A stretch of 64,000 nt of DNA from Anderseniella sp963700895 (GCA_963700895.1 CAVOZI010000019.1:1-64000); one strand, 5' to 3'; positions 45,617 through 55,816 are shown, counted from the first letter of the stretch. A program made the numbers and translations. The notes: a model not told the origin generated them from the letters alone.

Positions 45617-46096
45617 ATGACTGGGGAACTCTTGCACTACGAAGACTTTCACGTGGGCGACGTGAAGACACATGGCCCGTTCGCCTTGAGCGCCGAGCTG
45701 ATCCGCGAGTATGCGCGCGAGTGGGACCCGCAGCCGTTTCACCTCGACGAGGAACTGGCGAAGAATTCCGTGCTTGGCGGCCTGTGCGCCTCGGGCTGGC
45801 AGGTGTGCGCCATCATGAACCGGCTGATGGTTGATGGTTATGCCGCGCATGCCGCAGGGCTGGGATCGTTCGGCATCCGCGAGGTGAAGTGGCTGAAGCC
45901 GGTCTATGCCGGTGATGACCTGACACTTCGCTACACGGTGCTTGACCGGCGGGTGTCGTCCAGCAAGCCGGAGATGGGCATCATCACCATGCGCTGGGAG
46001 GCCATCGACCAGCATGGCACCGTCAAGACCGAGATGACCGGGGTGAACCTGTTCAAGGTGTGCCATCCGGCCCGGACGGAGGCGGCGGCGCCATGA
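45617..46096 (+). CDS. MaoC-like dehydratase
   Basis: A 159-aa single hot-dog protein of the MaoC family. The core is FALSAELIREYAREWDPQPFHLDEELAKNS... (only the block DPQPFHLDEELAKNS is characteristic, with the Asp and His that activate water in R-hydratases), then LCASGWQVCAIMNRL. Members hydrate trans-2-enoyl-CoA or related thioesters. Its stop overlaps the next MaoC gene's ATG, so the pair may form a heterodimer. Confidence 0.88.
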   Translation: MTGELLHYEDFHVGDVKTHGPFALSAELIREYAREWDPQPFHLDEELAKNSVLGGLCASGWQVCAIMNRLMVDGYAAHAAGLGSFGIREVKWLKPVYAGDDLTLRYTVLDRRVSSSKPEMGIITMRWEAIDQHGTVKTEMTGVNLFKVCHPARTEAAAP

Positions 46097-46593
46097 GCGG
46101 CTATACCTCGATCTGGCTTGAGGACTTCGAGGCCGGGCAGCACGCCGTCTATGGCGAGCATCATTTCACGCGCCAGGCGGTGCTGGAATTTGCCCGCAAG
46201 TACGATCCGCAGGGCTTCCACCTTGATGACGAGGCGGCGGCCAAGACCCACTTCAAGCGGCTGTCGGCGTCGGGCTGGCACACGGCGGCTGCCTGCATGA
46301 AGCTGCTGGCGGCCTATCACTTCAGGCTGCGCGCCGAGGCGGAGGCGCGCGGCGAGCCGTTGCCGGCGCTGGGCCCGTCGCCGGGCTACCAGAACCTGCA
46401 ATGGATCAAACCGGTCTATCCGGGCGACACCATTACCTTCTCCGGTACCATCACCGGCGCGCGCCAGATGAAGTCGCGGCCCGGCTGGGGCTTGATTACG
46501 CTGACACCTGAAGGTCACAACCAGCATGGCGAGAAGGTATACGCCTACGACTCGACGGTCATGATTGCCTGCCGCGGCATCGTCGGCACCTGA
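46093..46593 (+). CDS. Second MaoC-like dehydratase
   Basis: A 166-aa protein with the same hot-dog fold as the preceding gene (ALEFARKYDPQGFHLDDEAAA is the equivalent active-site block, with Asp and His, then LSASGWHTAAACMKLL). It starts at ATG 46093, overlapping the previous stop by four bases. The pair is co-translated; pairing of half-length MaoC subunits is known in steroid and acyl-CoA hydratases, though here the partners look full-length. A SDR follows 16 bases later. Confidence 0.86.
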   Translation: MSGYTSIWLEDFEAGQHAVYGEHHFTRQAVLEFARKYDPQGFHLDDEAAAKTHFKRLSASGWHTAAACMKLLAAYHFRLRAEAEARGEPLPALGPSPGYQNLQWIKPVYPGDTITFSGTITGARQMKSRPGWGLITLTPEGHNQHGEKVYAYDSTVMIACRGIVGT

Positions 46594-46609
46594 TGCAAGG
46601 GATATTTCG

Positions 46610-47362
46610 ATGAGCAAGCGGATTGGACTGGTTACTGGTGCGGGCTCGGGCATTGGCCGGGTGTGCGCCGTGGCGCTGGCGAAGGACGGATGGGATGTGG
46701 TGCTGACTGGCCGGCGCGCCAGCGCACTGCACGAGACGGTCACGGCGGCAGGCGAGGCGGGCGGCAACATGCTGGTCGAACCCTGCGACGTCACCGATCC
46801 AGTGGCCGTTGAGAAGCTCTTCGCCGAAATACGAAAGGTACATGGCCGGCTCGACATGGTGTTCAACAATGCCGGCAGCTTCGGCAAGCCGGATAGCATT
46901 GGCGACATGTCCTGGGACAACTGGCGCATGGTGGTGGGGGTGAACCTGGACGGTGCCTTTCTGGTGGCGAAGCATGCCTTCGCGATGATGCGGGATCAGA
47001 AGCCGCAGGGCGGGCGCATCATCAATAACGGCTCCATTTCGGCTCATGTGCCCCGACCGGGCTCAGCGGCCTATACTGCCTCCAAGCACGCCATCACCGG
47101 GCTCACCAAGTCGATCTCGCTCGACGGGCGGCGGTTCAACATCGCCTGCTCGCAGATCGATATCGGCAACGCGGCGTCCGCCATGACCGACGCCATGCAA
47201 AAGGGCGTGCCGCAGGCAGACGGCTCGGTGAAGCCGGAGCCGGTGATGGACGTGTCCAACGTGGCCTCGGCTGTCACCTACATGGCCTCGCTGCCGCTCG
47301 ACGCCAACGTACAGTTCATGACCATCATGGCCACCAACATGCCGTTCATCGGCCGCGGTTGA
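46610..47362 (+). CDS. SDR family oxidoreductase
   Basis: A 250-aa short-chain dehydrogenase: nucleotide loop VTGAGSGIGRVCAVALAKDG (T-G-x3-G-x-G), NNAGSFG near 82, then the catalytic Tyr and Lys in YTASKHAITG near 150, so NAD(P)-dependent. The substrate is unknown, but it follows two MaoC hydratases, so a role in acyl or ketone oxidation is a fair guess. The start ATG 46610 follows a GATGC-AAGGG site. Confidence 0.88.
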   Translation: MSKRIGLVTGAGSGIGRVCAVALAKDGWDVVLTGRRASALHETVTAAGEAGGNMLVEPCDVTDPVAVEKLFAEIRKVHGRLDMVFNNAGSFGKPDSIGDMSWDNWRMVVGVNLDGAFLVAKHAFAMMRDQKPQGGRIINNGSISAHVPRPGSAAYTASKHAITGLTKSISLDGRRFNIACSQIDIGNAASAMTDAMQKGVPQADGSVKPEPVMDVSNVASAVTYMASLPLDANVQFMTIMATNMPFIGRG

Positions 47363-47465
47363 GGGGAAAGGCGCTACGCGCGCGACGTGCAGAAATGCAC
47401 ACTCAAGACGGCCGGCTTGTGATGATGATCATGCTCGCAGGTCAACACCTTGAGGGCGAAACCAA

Positions 47466-49052
47466 ATGGCTACCTACTCGGGCACCAACGGCAATGACGC
47501 CGTGCGCGGGAGTTTGTTTTCCAACAATACCTATCTGGACTTCGGCCTCGGTGCCGACAGCATTACCGGCGGCTATCTGTCCGACAAGATACAGGTCAGC
47601 TATTTCGATGCCAGCCGGGACACGTTCAACGGTAGGGCGGGCACCGACACGCTCGACCTGAGCATCATGCAACTGGCCACCCGGGGTTCGTCGCTGAACA
47701 TCGTTCTCAGCGAAGGAGCCACTGCAGGATACATCAGCACCTCCTACTACGCCGGAAGCCTGGGCAGCATCAGGCTGTACACCACCATGCTCGCAGACCT
47801 GTTGAGCATCGAGAACATTACCGGCTCGCGCTATGCCGACACCATCACCGGCAACAGTCTGGCCAACGTGCTGAATGGCGGGCTCGGCAATGACACCATC
47901 AACGCCGGTGGCGGCAACGACGTCGTCATCGGCGGAGACGGCGATGATGTGCTCAATGACGGTACCGGTAAGAACACGGTGCACGGCGGTCTGGGCAATG
48001 ACCGGATTACCCACACGCTCGACCGTCCCGCCACGTCTGCTGACCGGGACTTCATTGATGGCGGCGGAGGGATCGACACGCTGCTCATCGATTTTGGCGG
48101 TGGCGTCTATGAAAAGGTGGTCGTATCCCTGTCCACAGAGTTTGCCCCCAGCTTGCCGGGCTTTCCCGGATTCAACCCGCCCGAACCGTCCATCGACCAG
48201 GGCTTCATTGCCGCCAGTTTCCGGCTCAGCCCGTCGTTCATCCAGACAACCAATGAAGCGATCATAACCGGCATCGAGAACGTGACCGGAACGGCCGGCA
48301 GTGACATCATCATCGGTGACCGGAAGGACAATGTGTTGCGTGGCGGCGGCGGTGACGATCTGTTGTCCGGTGAAACCGGCTACGACCAGCTGTTCGGCGA
48401 CAGTGGCAACGACACGTTCGAGTTGTGGAACGATGGCGTTACCGACATCATCAACGGCGGCAGCGGCATCGATACAATCGACTACAGCCGCAGCACCAAG
48501 CAGGTCATCGTATCGCTCGATGCAGGCACGGCCAACATCCTCGGCGACAGCTTCAACTTCGTGCTCGAGGACCAGATCTCCAACGTCGAGAACATCATCG
48601 GGTCCCGGCACAACGACTATATCCGTGGCGACAGCGGCAACAACGAACTGTCCGGCGGCGATGGCAACGATGTCCTCATTGGCGATGCCGGGCGGGATAT
48701 CCTGAATGGCGGACGCGGCGCGGACACGCTGACCGGCGGCGCCGACGCCGACGTCTTCCGGTTCTGGGATTTCTCCAGCGGTGCAGGGCCGGATACGATC
48801 AAGGACTTTCAGACCGGCCTGGACAAGATCGACCTGTCCGGCTTTTTCTCACGCCAGGACGAAAACCACTGGAGCAACGACATAGCTACGCAGGCGCAGT
48901 TCATCGGCAGCAGCCAGTTCAGCGGCAGCTACCAGGTCCGCGTGTTCGTGGACAATGGTGTCGGCAAGGTACAGTTTTCCACCGGTGGCGGGATCATCGA
49001 CATAGAGATCGACGTGCACGGTCAGGTATCGACGAACGACTTTATCTACTGA
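47466..49052 (+). CDS. RTX calcium-binding protein with haemolysin-type repeats
   Basis: A 528-aa acidic protein built of GGxGxDxUx nonapeptide repeats, which bind Ca2+ outside the cell. Clear runs are LNGGLGNDTINAGGGNDVV near 140, GGGGDDLLSGETGYDQLFGD near 295, and GGDGNDVLIGDAGRDILNGG near 400. The last 100 residues (DVFRFWDFSSGAGPDTIKDF, ending FIY) look like the C-terminal secretion region of serralysin-type proteins exported by type I systems. There is no catalytic motif. No ABC exporter, fusion protein or TolC is adjacent. It has no N-terminal signal peptide, consistent with type I export. Confidence 0.9.
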   Translation: MATYSGTNGNDAVRGSLFSNNTYLDFGLGADSITGGYLSDKIQVSYFDASRDTFNGRAGTDTLDLSIMQLATRGSSLNIVLSEGATAGYISTSYYAGSLGSIRLYTTMLADLLSIENITGSRYADTITGNSLANVLNGGLGNDTINAGGGNDVVIGGDGDDVLNDGTGKNTVHGGLGNDRITHTLDRPATSADRDFIDGGGGIDTLLIDFGGGVYEKVVVSLSTEFAPSLPGFPGFNPPEPSIDQGFIAASFRLSPSFIQTTNEAIITGIENVTGTAGSDIIIGDRKDNVLRGGGGDDLLSGETGYDQLFGDSGNDTFELWNDGVTDIINGGSGIDTIDYSRSTKQVIVSLDAGTANILGDSFNFVLEDQISNVENIIGSRHNDYIRGDSGNNELSGGDGNDVLIGDAGRDILNGGRGADTLTGGADADVFRFWDFSSGAGPDTIKDFQTGLDKIDLSGFFSRQDENHWSNDIATQAQFIGSSQFSGSYQVRVFVDNGVGKVQFSTGGGIIDIEIDVHGQVSTNDFIY

Positions 49053-49121
49053 CGCGATGGAGCGCGGAGACTTTCCGGGCCGCGGCATAAGGCAACGCGC
49101 GTACAACGGCGGCGGCAGACG

Positions 49122-49784
49122 TTACGCCTGCTTGCCGTAGCCCTTGAACTTGTCGATGACGCGGGTCATTTCCTTCTTGCCCAGCACGTGCGGCTTGCCG
49201 AGGCTCAGCACGTCGATGTACTGGCGCGCCAGCGTCTCGACCTCGGCGGCCAGTTCCAGCGCCTTGGGCAGCGAGCCCGCCCAGGCGATCTGGCCGTGGT
49301 TTGCCAGCAGGCAGGCCTTGTAGCCGCCCTTCATGGCCTTCACTGCGCTTTCCGCCAGTTCATCGGTGCCGAAGGTGGCGTACTTGGCCAGCGGTATCTT
49401 CGCCCCGCCGGCCACCGCCACCATGTAGTGGAACGCCGGGATTTCCATCCGCGCGCAGGCCAGCGCCGTTGCGGCCATCGAGTGGCAGTGCACGATGGCC
49501 TTCGCGTCCGGAAAGGCGTGGTAGATGGCGAGGTGGAAGGGCGCCTCGGAGGAAGGCTTCTTCTCGCCCTTGGCGTGCGTGCCGTCCATCGACAGTTTCA
49601 CGATATCCGCGGGCGCATACTCGTCATAAGCGATGCCGGTGGGTGTGACGATGATGCCCGAGCCGTCCTCCAGCCTGACCGACACGTTGCCCGAGCGTTG
49701 CGGCGACAGGCCCCTGGCGCTCATCGCCTGCGCGGTCATCATCACCGCCTCGCGGGCGGCCATATCGGATTTTGTGTCAGCCAT
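49122..49784 (-). CDS. FucA-like class II aldolase, probable methylthioribulose/deoxyribulose-1-phosphate aldolase (Ald2-like)
   Basis: A 220-aa class II zinc aldolase of the fuculose-phosphate aldolase group. The FucA-like block PAFHYMVAVAGG (residues 116-127), the Glu of SSEAPFH (E80), and the zinc His in HCH (H99, H101) and NHG (H163) are present. MtnB, the dehydratase of the usual salvage pathway, has the same fold, so sequence alone leaves some doubt; the IPAxHYM pattern and the absence of mtnC/mtnD nearby favour aldolase. Context (mtnA directly upstream, then apt and mtnP) suggests cleavage of methylthioribulose-1-phosphate to DHAP and methylthioacetaldehyde. Its start overlaps the mtnA stop. 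Confidence 0.8.
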   Translation of the reverse strand: MADTKSDMAAREAVMMTAQAMSARGLSPQRSGNVSVRLEDGSGIIVTPTGIAYDEYAPADIVKLSMDGTHAKGEKKPSSEAPFHLAIYHAFPDAKAIVHCHSMAATALACARMEIPAFHYMVAVAGGAKIPLAKYATFGTDELAESAVKAMKGGYKACLLANHGQIAWAGSLPKALELAAEVETLARQYIDVLSLGKPHVLGKKEMTRVIDKFKGYGKQA

Positions 49785-50874
49785 CGGCTTTCTCCGGATA
49801 GAGCGAGAGGAGGCCGGCTTCGGATGCTTCCGCCACGCCGCGTTCGGTGATCAGCCCGGTGACGAGGCGGGCTGGCGTTACGTCGAAGGCCGGGTTGCCG
49901 GCACCGGAACCCGGCGCCGAGACTTGCACCTTCACGATGGAGCCATCGGCGGCGCGACCGGTGAGGTGGGTAACTTCCTCCTCGCTGCGCTCCTCGATGG
50001 GAATGTCGCGCACCCCGTCCGCCACCGTCCAGTCGATGGTGGAGTGGGGCAGGGCGACGTAGAACGGAACGTCATTGTCCCTGGCGGCGAGCGCCTTCAG
50101 GTAGGTGCCGATCTTGTTGCACACATCGCCGTTGCGGGCGGTCCGGTCGGTACCAACGATCACCATGTCCACCTGCCCATGCTGCATCAGGTGGCCACCA
50201 GCATTATCCACCACGATGGTGTGTGGCACGCCGTGGCTGCCCAGTTCCCAGGCGGTCAGCGCTGCGCCCTGGTTGCGCGGCCGCGTCTCGTCGGCCCAAA
50301 CATGGACCGCAATCCCCTTGTCGTGGGCCATGTAGATTGGGGCAAGGGCGGTGCCCCAGTCCACCGTAGCGATCCAGCCGGCATTGCAGTGGGTGAGGAT
50401 ATTGACGGTCTCGCCAGGCTTCGTCGCGGCGATCTCCTCGATGATCTTCAGGCCGTTGCGGCCGATGGCCTCGTTGGTGGCCACGTCCTGGTCGCAGATT
50501 TCGGCGGCTCGGGCATAGGCGGCGGCAAGCCGGTCCTCGCGTGCAATATTGCGGACGGCTGCCAGCATCTCGTCGAGCGCCCACATCAGGTTGATGGCGG
50601 TGGGACGAGTCCGGCGCAGGCGCGCATTGGCGGCTTCCAGCGCCTCGTCCGATGCATCCTCACGCAGGGCCAGGCAGATGCCATAGGCTGCCGTGGCGCC
50701 GATCAGTGGGGCGCCGCGCACCTGCATCACCTCGATGGCGCGGGCGGCGTCTTCCAGCGTTTCCAGCGTCACGATCTCGAACTCGTGCGGCAGCCGCGTC
50801 TGGTCGATGATGTCGACGCGCCAGCCGTCCTCGTTCAGCCAGATGGAGCGGTAGTGTTTGCCTTGAACTTTCAC
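49777..50874 (-). CDS. mtnA: Methylthioribose-1-phosphate isomerase
   Basis: A 365-aa enzyme that converts methylthioribose-1-phosphate to methylthioribulose-1-phosphate. Family blocks are VMQVRGAPLIGATAAYG (near 49-65), LTHCNAGWIATVDWGTALA (near 160), ETRPRNQGAALTAWEL (near 195), and VGTDRTARNGDVCNKIGTY (near 245). The catalytic Cys and Asp of the family lie in the LTHCNAG and GTDR regions. It overlaps the aldolase gene downstream and follows apt by 30 bases. Confidence 0.94.
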   Translation of the reverse strand: MKVQGKHYRSIWLNEDGWRVDIIDQTRLPHEFEIVTLETLEDAARAIEVMQVRGAPLIGATAAYGICLALREDASDEALEAANARLRRTRPTAINLMWALDEMLAAVRNIAREDRLAAAYARAAEICDQDVATNEAIGRNGLKIIEEIAATKPGETVNILTHCNAGWIATVDWGTALAPIYMAHDKGIAVHVWADETRPRNQGAALTAWELGSHGVPHTIVVDNAGGHLMQHGQVDMVIVGTDRTARNGDVCNKIGTYLKALAARDNDVPFYVALPHSTIDWTVADGVRDIPIEERSEEEVTHLTGRAADGSIVKVQVSAPGSGAGNPAFDVTPARLVTGLITERGVAEASEAGLLSLYPEKADG

Positions 50875-50903
50875 CCGGTTTGCCGCCTTTCAAAGAAGCA
50901 AGC

Positions 50904-51449
50904 TCACTCGCCCTCGTAATCCACCAGACGGTGCACCTTCACGCCCTTGGCGCGAAGCTTTTCGATGCCGCCGAGGTCGGGCAAGTTGATGACAAAGGCA
51001 GCTGAAACCACCACACCGCCGGAATCCTGGATCAGGCCGATGGCCGCTTCCGCCGTGCCGCCGGTGGCGATCAGGTCATCGACCAGCAGGATCTTGTCGC
51101 CCTTCGAGATGGCGTCGGCGTGCACTTCGATGCGGTCCACCCCGTATTCAAGCTGATAGTCGCGGCCGATGGTCTTGCCGGGCAGCTTGCCCTTCTTGCG
51201 GATCGGCACAAAGCCGAGGCCAAGCTCGTGGGCAATGGCGCCGCCGAGGATGAAGCCGCGCGCCTCGATCCCGGCGACGTAATCAACGCCCGCCGACAGG
51301 AACGGCCACATCAGTTCGTCCACCGTAGCGCGGAACGCGTGCTTGTTGGCCAGCAGCGTGGTGATGTCGCGGAACTGGATGCCCGGTTTCGGATAGTCGG
51401 GAATGGTGCGGATATAGCGGCGGATGTCGAAACCGTTGCGAAGGTCCAT
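50904..51449 (-). CDS. apt: Adenine phosphoribosyltransferase
   Basis: A 181-aa enzyme that makes AMP from adenine and PRPP. The PRPP-binding motif is ILLVDDLIATGGTAEAAIGL (near 120-139) and the N-terminal block YPKPGIQFRDITTLL is typical of APT. Adenine is released by MtnP, encoded upstream in the same operon, so the gene recycles the base. Start ATG 51449. Confidence 0.95.
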   Translation of the reverse strand: MDLRNGFDIRRYIRTIPDYPKPGIQFRDITTLLANKHAFRATVDELMWPFLSAGVDYVAGIEARGFILGGAIAHELGLGFVPIRKKGKLPGKTIGRDYQLEYGVDRIEVHADAISKGDKILLVDDLIATGGTAEAAIGLIQDSGGVVVSAAFVINLPDLGGIEKLRAKGVKVHRLVDYEGE

Positions 51450-51484
51450 GCCGGTCAGCCCCTTGTTCTGAATTGAAGTCCTGA

Positions 51485-52357
<873 letters not shown>

Positions 52358-52396
52358 TCAGCGCTTCCTGTGTGAGGGGAGGTGTAACGGACCGAC

Positions 52397-52963
52397 TCAT
52401 TCGCCGGCTTCGATGACGAAGACAGACCATATCCAGCGGGCTTCAACATCGTCCGGCGCCGGGGCGTCGCCGCTGGCGTGGATGAGCCAGAGCGGACCGC
52501 GTCCGCCAATGGAAAGCGGCTTGCCATTGGCCTGCCAGGCGAGGATCCAGTCCCGGGAGACTATCTCTGCGGATGTGTAGGTAATGGCATAGCCATCCAG
52601 CGCGGTAACGGTAACGGGCTTGTCCGCGGCACCAGCCTGCGCAAGCACGTCGCTCAGCGAAGGACCTGTCAATTCGACGGGACCCGGCCAACCTGCTGCC
52701 TGCGCGGTGATGGTCTTTTGTGGCAGGGCCTGAAGGCTCTCCAGGGTAAATTCGTGGGCGCTATTGAAGGATTTCTCGCGGAACTTCAGATAGGCATCGT
52801 GGAATGCATCAAAGGCAGGCCGGTTGGTCCGGGAGATGTTGCCGGCGACGGTAAGGATGGGCTGTCCGGCCGCCGCATCCTGAGCGGAAGCAGGGCCGGT
52901 GGCTGCAGTTGCCAGCGCTGCGAGCAGCGCTGCGGCAGCCAGTGAAAACGTGCGCCGGTTCAT
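52397..52963 (-). CDS. Exported molybdopterin-oxidoreductase-like domain protein
   Basis: A 188-aa exported protein with signal peptide (MNRRTFSLAAAALLAALATA). The fold matches the oxidoreductase molybdopterin-binding domain in short form: LTGPSLSDVLAQAGA, TVTALDGYAITYTSAEI, GPLWLIHASGD, and the C-terminal WIWSVFVIE. The Mo-ligand Cys of YedY/SUOX is not obvious, so it may not bind a cofactor. Start ATG 52963. The gene lies after the petABC terminator and 39 bases upstream of mtnP. Confidence 0.75.
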   Translation of the reverse strand: MNRRTFSLAAAALLAALATAATGPASAQDAAAGQPILTVAGNISRTNRPAFDAFHDAYLKFREKSFNSAHEFTLESLQALPQKTITAQAAGWPGPVELTGPSLSDVLAQAGAADKPVTVTALDGYAITYTSAEIVSRDWILAWQANGKPLSIGGRGPLWLIHASGDAPAPDDVEARWIWSVFVIEAGE

Positions 52964-53029
52964 GGGGTTCGCGCCTTCCGATTGGACTTCGGTTTCATGT
53001 ACGGCCAAAGCATGCAGCAAATTCCCGGC

Positions 53030-53065
53030 AAACAAAACGGGCACGGAGATTTCTCACCGTGCCCG
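53030..53065 (-). terminator. Intrinsic terminator of petABC
   Basis: A perfect 9-bp stem, CGGGCACGG (53038-53046) with CCGTGCCCG (53057-53065), loop of 10 bases, followed on the minus strand by TTTTGTTT. It lies 30 bases after the petC stop and separates petABC from the oxidoreductase-like gene. Confidence 0.92.
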
Positions 53066-53094
53066 CCTGAGAATTCGTAACTCGCCTTCGCGGC

Positions 53095-53943
53095 TCAGTG
53101 CTTGACGCCGGAGAACAGCCGCTTCTTGGTGAGGTACAGCAGCACCGAGAGCAGCGCGAGGTACAGCAGCACCATGAAGCCCATGGACTTGCGCTGCTCC
53201 ATCTTCGGCTCGCCCGCCCACGCCAGGAATGCGGCGACGTCGGTGGCCATCTGCTCGACCGTTGCCTTGGTGCCGTCGGCATACTCAACCGCATCCTCGC
53301 TCAGCGGCGGGGCCATGGAGATCCACGGACCGGCGGCGAAGTAGGGGTTGTAGTACTTGTCACCAGCCTGATCGGCCAGCTCGGCCGGCGGGTCCTGGTA
53401 GCCGGTCAGCAGGGCGTGGACATATTCCGGGCCGCCATTGCCGGTTACCAGCTTGATGAACGGCGACACGTACCACGGATAGTGAAAGCCCTCGCGCTTC
53501 TTGGTGATCAGCGAAAGGTCAACCGGATAGGCACCGCCATTGGCCGCACGGGCTGCCTGCTCGTTGGGGAACGGCGAGCGGAACTTGTCGGCAGGGGTTG
53601 CCGGGCGTTCGAACATTTCGCCGTCGTCGTTGGGGCCATCGGTGATCTCGTACTCGGCCGCAATGGCCTTCACCTGTTCGTCGGTCAACTCGGGACCGCC
53701 AGGCTCGCCCAGGTTGCGGTAGTACACCTGTTCCATGCCGTGGCAGGCCGAGCAGACCTGCTTGTACACCAGGAAGCCGCGCTGCAGCTGGGCCCGGTCG
53801 AACTTGCCGAATATGCCTTCGAAGGAAAAGTCGATGTCTTCGGCAACCTTGGCCTTGCCGGCAGCGAGGGCGCCGGTGGCGCTGCCGAGTGCCAGGCTCG
53901 CGCCCAGCACACCTGCAGCAAGGAGGGTCTTGATGGTCTTCAT
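53095..53943 (-). CDS. petC: Cytochrome c1 of the bc1 complex
   Basis: A 282-aa exported, membrane-anchored cytochrome c1. Signal peptide near 1-29 (LGASLALGSATGALA). The haem c site is C64-S-A-C67-H68, and a Met in WISMAPPL is the likely sixth ligand. A C-terminal helix (GFMVLLYLALLSVLLYLT) anchors it. Start ATG 53943 with AGGAG upstream; an earlier ATG is in frame but contains that site within its coding part. Electrons pass from the Rieske protein through c1 to cytochrome c. Confidence 0.94.
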   Translation of the reverse strand: MKTIKTLLAAGVLGASLALGSATGALAAGKAKVAEDIDFSFEGIFGKFDRAQLQRGFLVYKQVCSACHGMEQVYYRNLGEPGGPELTDEQVKAIAAEYEITDGPNDDGEMFERPATPADKFRSPFPNEQAARAANGGAYPVDLSLITKKREGFHYPWYVSPFIKLVTGNGGPEYVHALLTGYQDPPAELADQAGDKYYNPYFAAGPWISMAPPLSEDAVEYADGTKATVEQMATDVAAFLAWAGEPKMEQRKSMGFMVLLYLALLSVLLYLTKKRLFSGVKH

Positions 53944-53969
53944 TGGTCCGTTACTCCTGTTTGCTGCAG

Positions 53970-55226
53970 TCATTCAGCCGGCTGGGCTGCGGGTGCCTTG
54001 GCATTGCCGTTTGCCAGCACCGAGTCCGAAATGGATGACGGCAATGGCTTTGGCGTTTCCAGCAGTCCGACAAGCGGCAGCAGCACGAGGAAGTGGAGGA
54101 AGTAGTAGAAGGTCAGGATCTGGCCTGCGGTGATCCACCAGCCTTCCGCCGGATTGGCGCCGACGACGCCGAGGGCGAAGAACACCACCAGCAGGATCCA
54201 GAACAACTGTTTGTAGATCGGCCGGTAGGCGGCAGAGCGCACCTTCGACGTATCCAGCCACGGCAGCAGGAACCAGATGGCGATCGAGCCGAACATCGCG
54301 ACCACGCCCATCAGCTTGTCCGGAATGGCGCGCAGGATGGCGTAGAACGGCAGGAAGTACCATTCAGGCACTATGTGCGCCGGCGTGGACAGCGGGTTGG
54401 CCTTCTCGTAGTTGATCGAGTGGCCCAGATAGTCGGGCGCATAGAACACGAAGGCGGTGAAGAAGATGAAGAACACGCACAGGGCAAAGGCGTCCTTCAC
54501 CGTCGCATAGGGGGTGAAGGGCAGGGTGTCCTGGCCCGACTTCACTTCCACGCCGGTCGGGTTGGTCTGACCGGTCACGTGCAGCGCCCAGACGTGCAGG
54601 ATGACGATGCCAACCAGCACGAACGGCAGCAGGTAGTGCAGCGAGAAGAAGCGCTGCAGCGTGGCGTTGTCGACGGAGAAGCCGCCCCACAGCCAGGTCA
54701 CGATCGGATCGCCGAAGAACGGCACCGCCGAGAACAGGTTGGTAATCACCTTGGCGCCCCAGAAGCTCATTTGGCCCCACGGCAGCACGTAGCCCATGAA
54801 GGCGGTGCCCATCATGACCAGGAAGATCACGACGCCCAGCATCCAGAGGATTTCGCGTGGCGCCTTGTAGGAGCCGTAATACATGCCGCGGGCGATGTGG
54901 GCGTACACTGCTATGAAGAAGAACGATGCGCCGACGGCGTGCCATTTCTGCAAGATGTTGCCGTAGTTCACGTTGCGGCGGATGTGTTCGACGGAGTCGA
55001 ACGCCATGTTGACGTCAGGCGTGTAGTGCATGACCAGCACCACGCCGGTGATGATCTGCGACACGAGCATGATCATCAGGATGCCGCCGAACGTGTACCA
55101 GTAGTTCAGGTTGCGCGGCACCGGATAGGAGACGAAGCTGTCATACATCAACCGCGGCAGCGGCAGGCGCGCGTCCAGCCACTTCATGACGGGGTTGGTC
55201 GGGTTGTAGGTCGAATGTCCGCTCAT
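53970..55226 (-). CDS. petB: Cytochrome b of the bc1 complex
   Basis: A 418-aa full-length cytochrome b (b6 plus subunit IV type), with eight to nine helices and the PEWYFLPFYAILRAIPDK block of the Qo site, and haem-binding His in HAVGASFFFIAVYAHIARG and LHYLLPFVLVGIVILHVWALHV. It carries both haems and the two quinone sites. Start ATG 55226, preceded by the petA stop by 11 bases; overlapping upstream frames are rejected. petC follows 26 bases later. Confidence 0.96.
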   Translation of the reverse strand: MSGHSTYNPTNPVMKWLDARLPLPRLMYDSFVSYPVPRNLNYWYTFGGILMIMLVSQIITGVVLVMHYTPDVNMAFDSVEHIRRNVNYGNILQKWHAVGASFFFIAVYAHIARGMYYGSYKAPREILWMLGVVIFLVMMGTAFMGYVLPWGQMSFWGAKVITNLFSAVPFFGDPIVTWLWGGFSVDNATLQRFFSLHYLLPFVLVGIVILHVWALHVTGQTNPTGVEVKSGQDTLPFTPYATVKDAFALCVFFIFFTAFVFYAPDYLGHSINYEKANPLSTPAHIVPEWYFLPFYAILRAIPDKLMGVVAMFGSIAIWFLLPWLDTSKVRSAAYRPIYKQLFWILLVVFFALGVVGANPAEGWWITAGQILTFYYFLHFLVLLPLVGLLETPKPLPSSISDSVLANGNAKAPAAQPAE

Positions 55227-55237
55227 GATTGTTTCCC

Positions 55238-55798
55238 TCAGCCGATCTTGATCTGGGTGTCGCTGATGTAGCTGTACTGCGGAACGGGCAGGTTGGTGGG
55301 CGCGGGTCCCCGGCGGATACGGCCGGCCGTGTCGTAGTGCGAGCCGTGGCACGGGCAGAACCAGCCTTCATAGTCGCCTTCGTTGCCGATCGGAACGCAG
55401 CCCAGGTGGGTGCATACGCCCATCTGCACGAGAAACTGCTCCTTGCCCTCGATGACGCGGTTCTCGTCGGTGGCGGGTGCATCCTCGGGCAGGTTGGCGT
55501 TGCGCGCCAGCGGGTCCGGCAGGTCGGTGACCGGGGTCGCCTTGGCTTCCTCGATCTCCTTCGCCGTGCGGTGCCGGATGATGACCGGGTTGCCGCGCCA
55601 GGTGACGGTGATCGACTGGCCTTCCTCGAGGGGCTCAAGATTGACCTCAATGGACGCCAGCGCCAGCACGTCGGCGGACGGGTTCATCTGGTCGATCAGC
55701 GGAATGGCCACGCTGGCCGCGCCAACGGCGCCGACGGCCCCGGTGGCGATGTACAGGAAATCACGGCGGTTGGCGTCGTGTGCGTCTGCAGTTGACAC
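55238..55798 (-). CDS. petA: Rieske iron-sulfur subunit of the bc1 complex
   Basis: A 186-aa Rieske protein with a Tat-like anchor (NRRDFLYIATGAVGAVGAA, near 10-28) and the 2Fe-2S ligands in C129-T-H131-L-G-C134 and C148-P-C150-H151-G. The start is GTG 55798 with AGGGA upstream. It is the first gene of petABC; the operon order A-B-C is the classic one. Confidence 0.96.
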   Translation of the reverse strand: MSTADAHDANRRDFLYIATGAVGAVGAASVAIPLIDQMNPSADVLALASIEVNLEPLEEGQSITVTWRGNPVIIRHRTAKEIEEAKATPVTDLPDPLARNANLPEDAPATDENRVIEGKEQFLVQMGVCTHLGCVPIGNEGDYEGWFCPCHGSHYDTAGRIRRGPAPTNLPVPQYSYISDTQIKIG

Positions 55799-55816
55799 TG
55801 GTCTGTCCCTCGCTCG

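Noticed and set aside
53098..54105. Antisense open frame opposite petC
   Set aside because: petC has haem and anchor motifs and operon support; the antisense frame has none.
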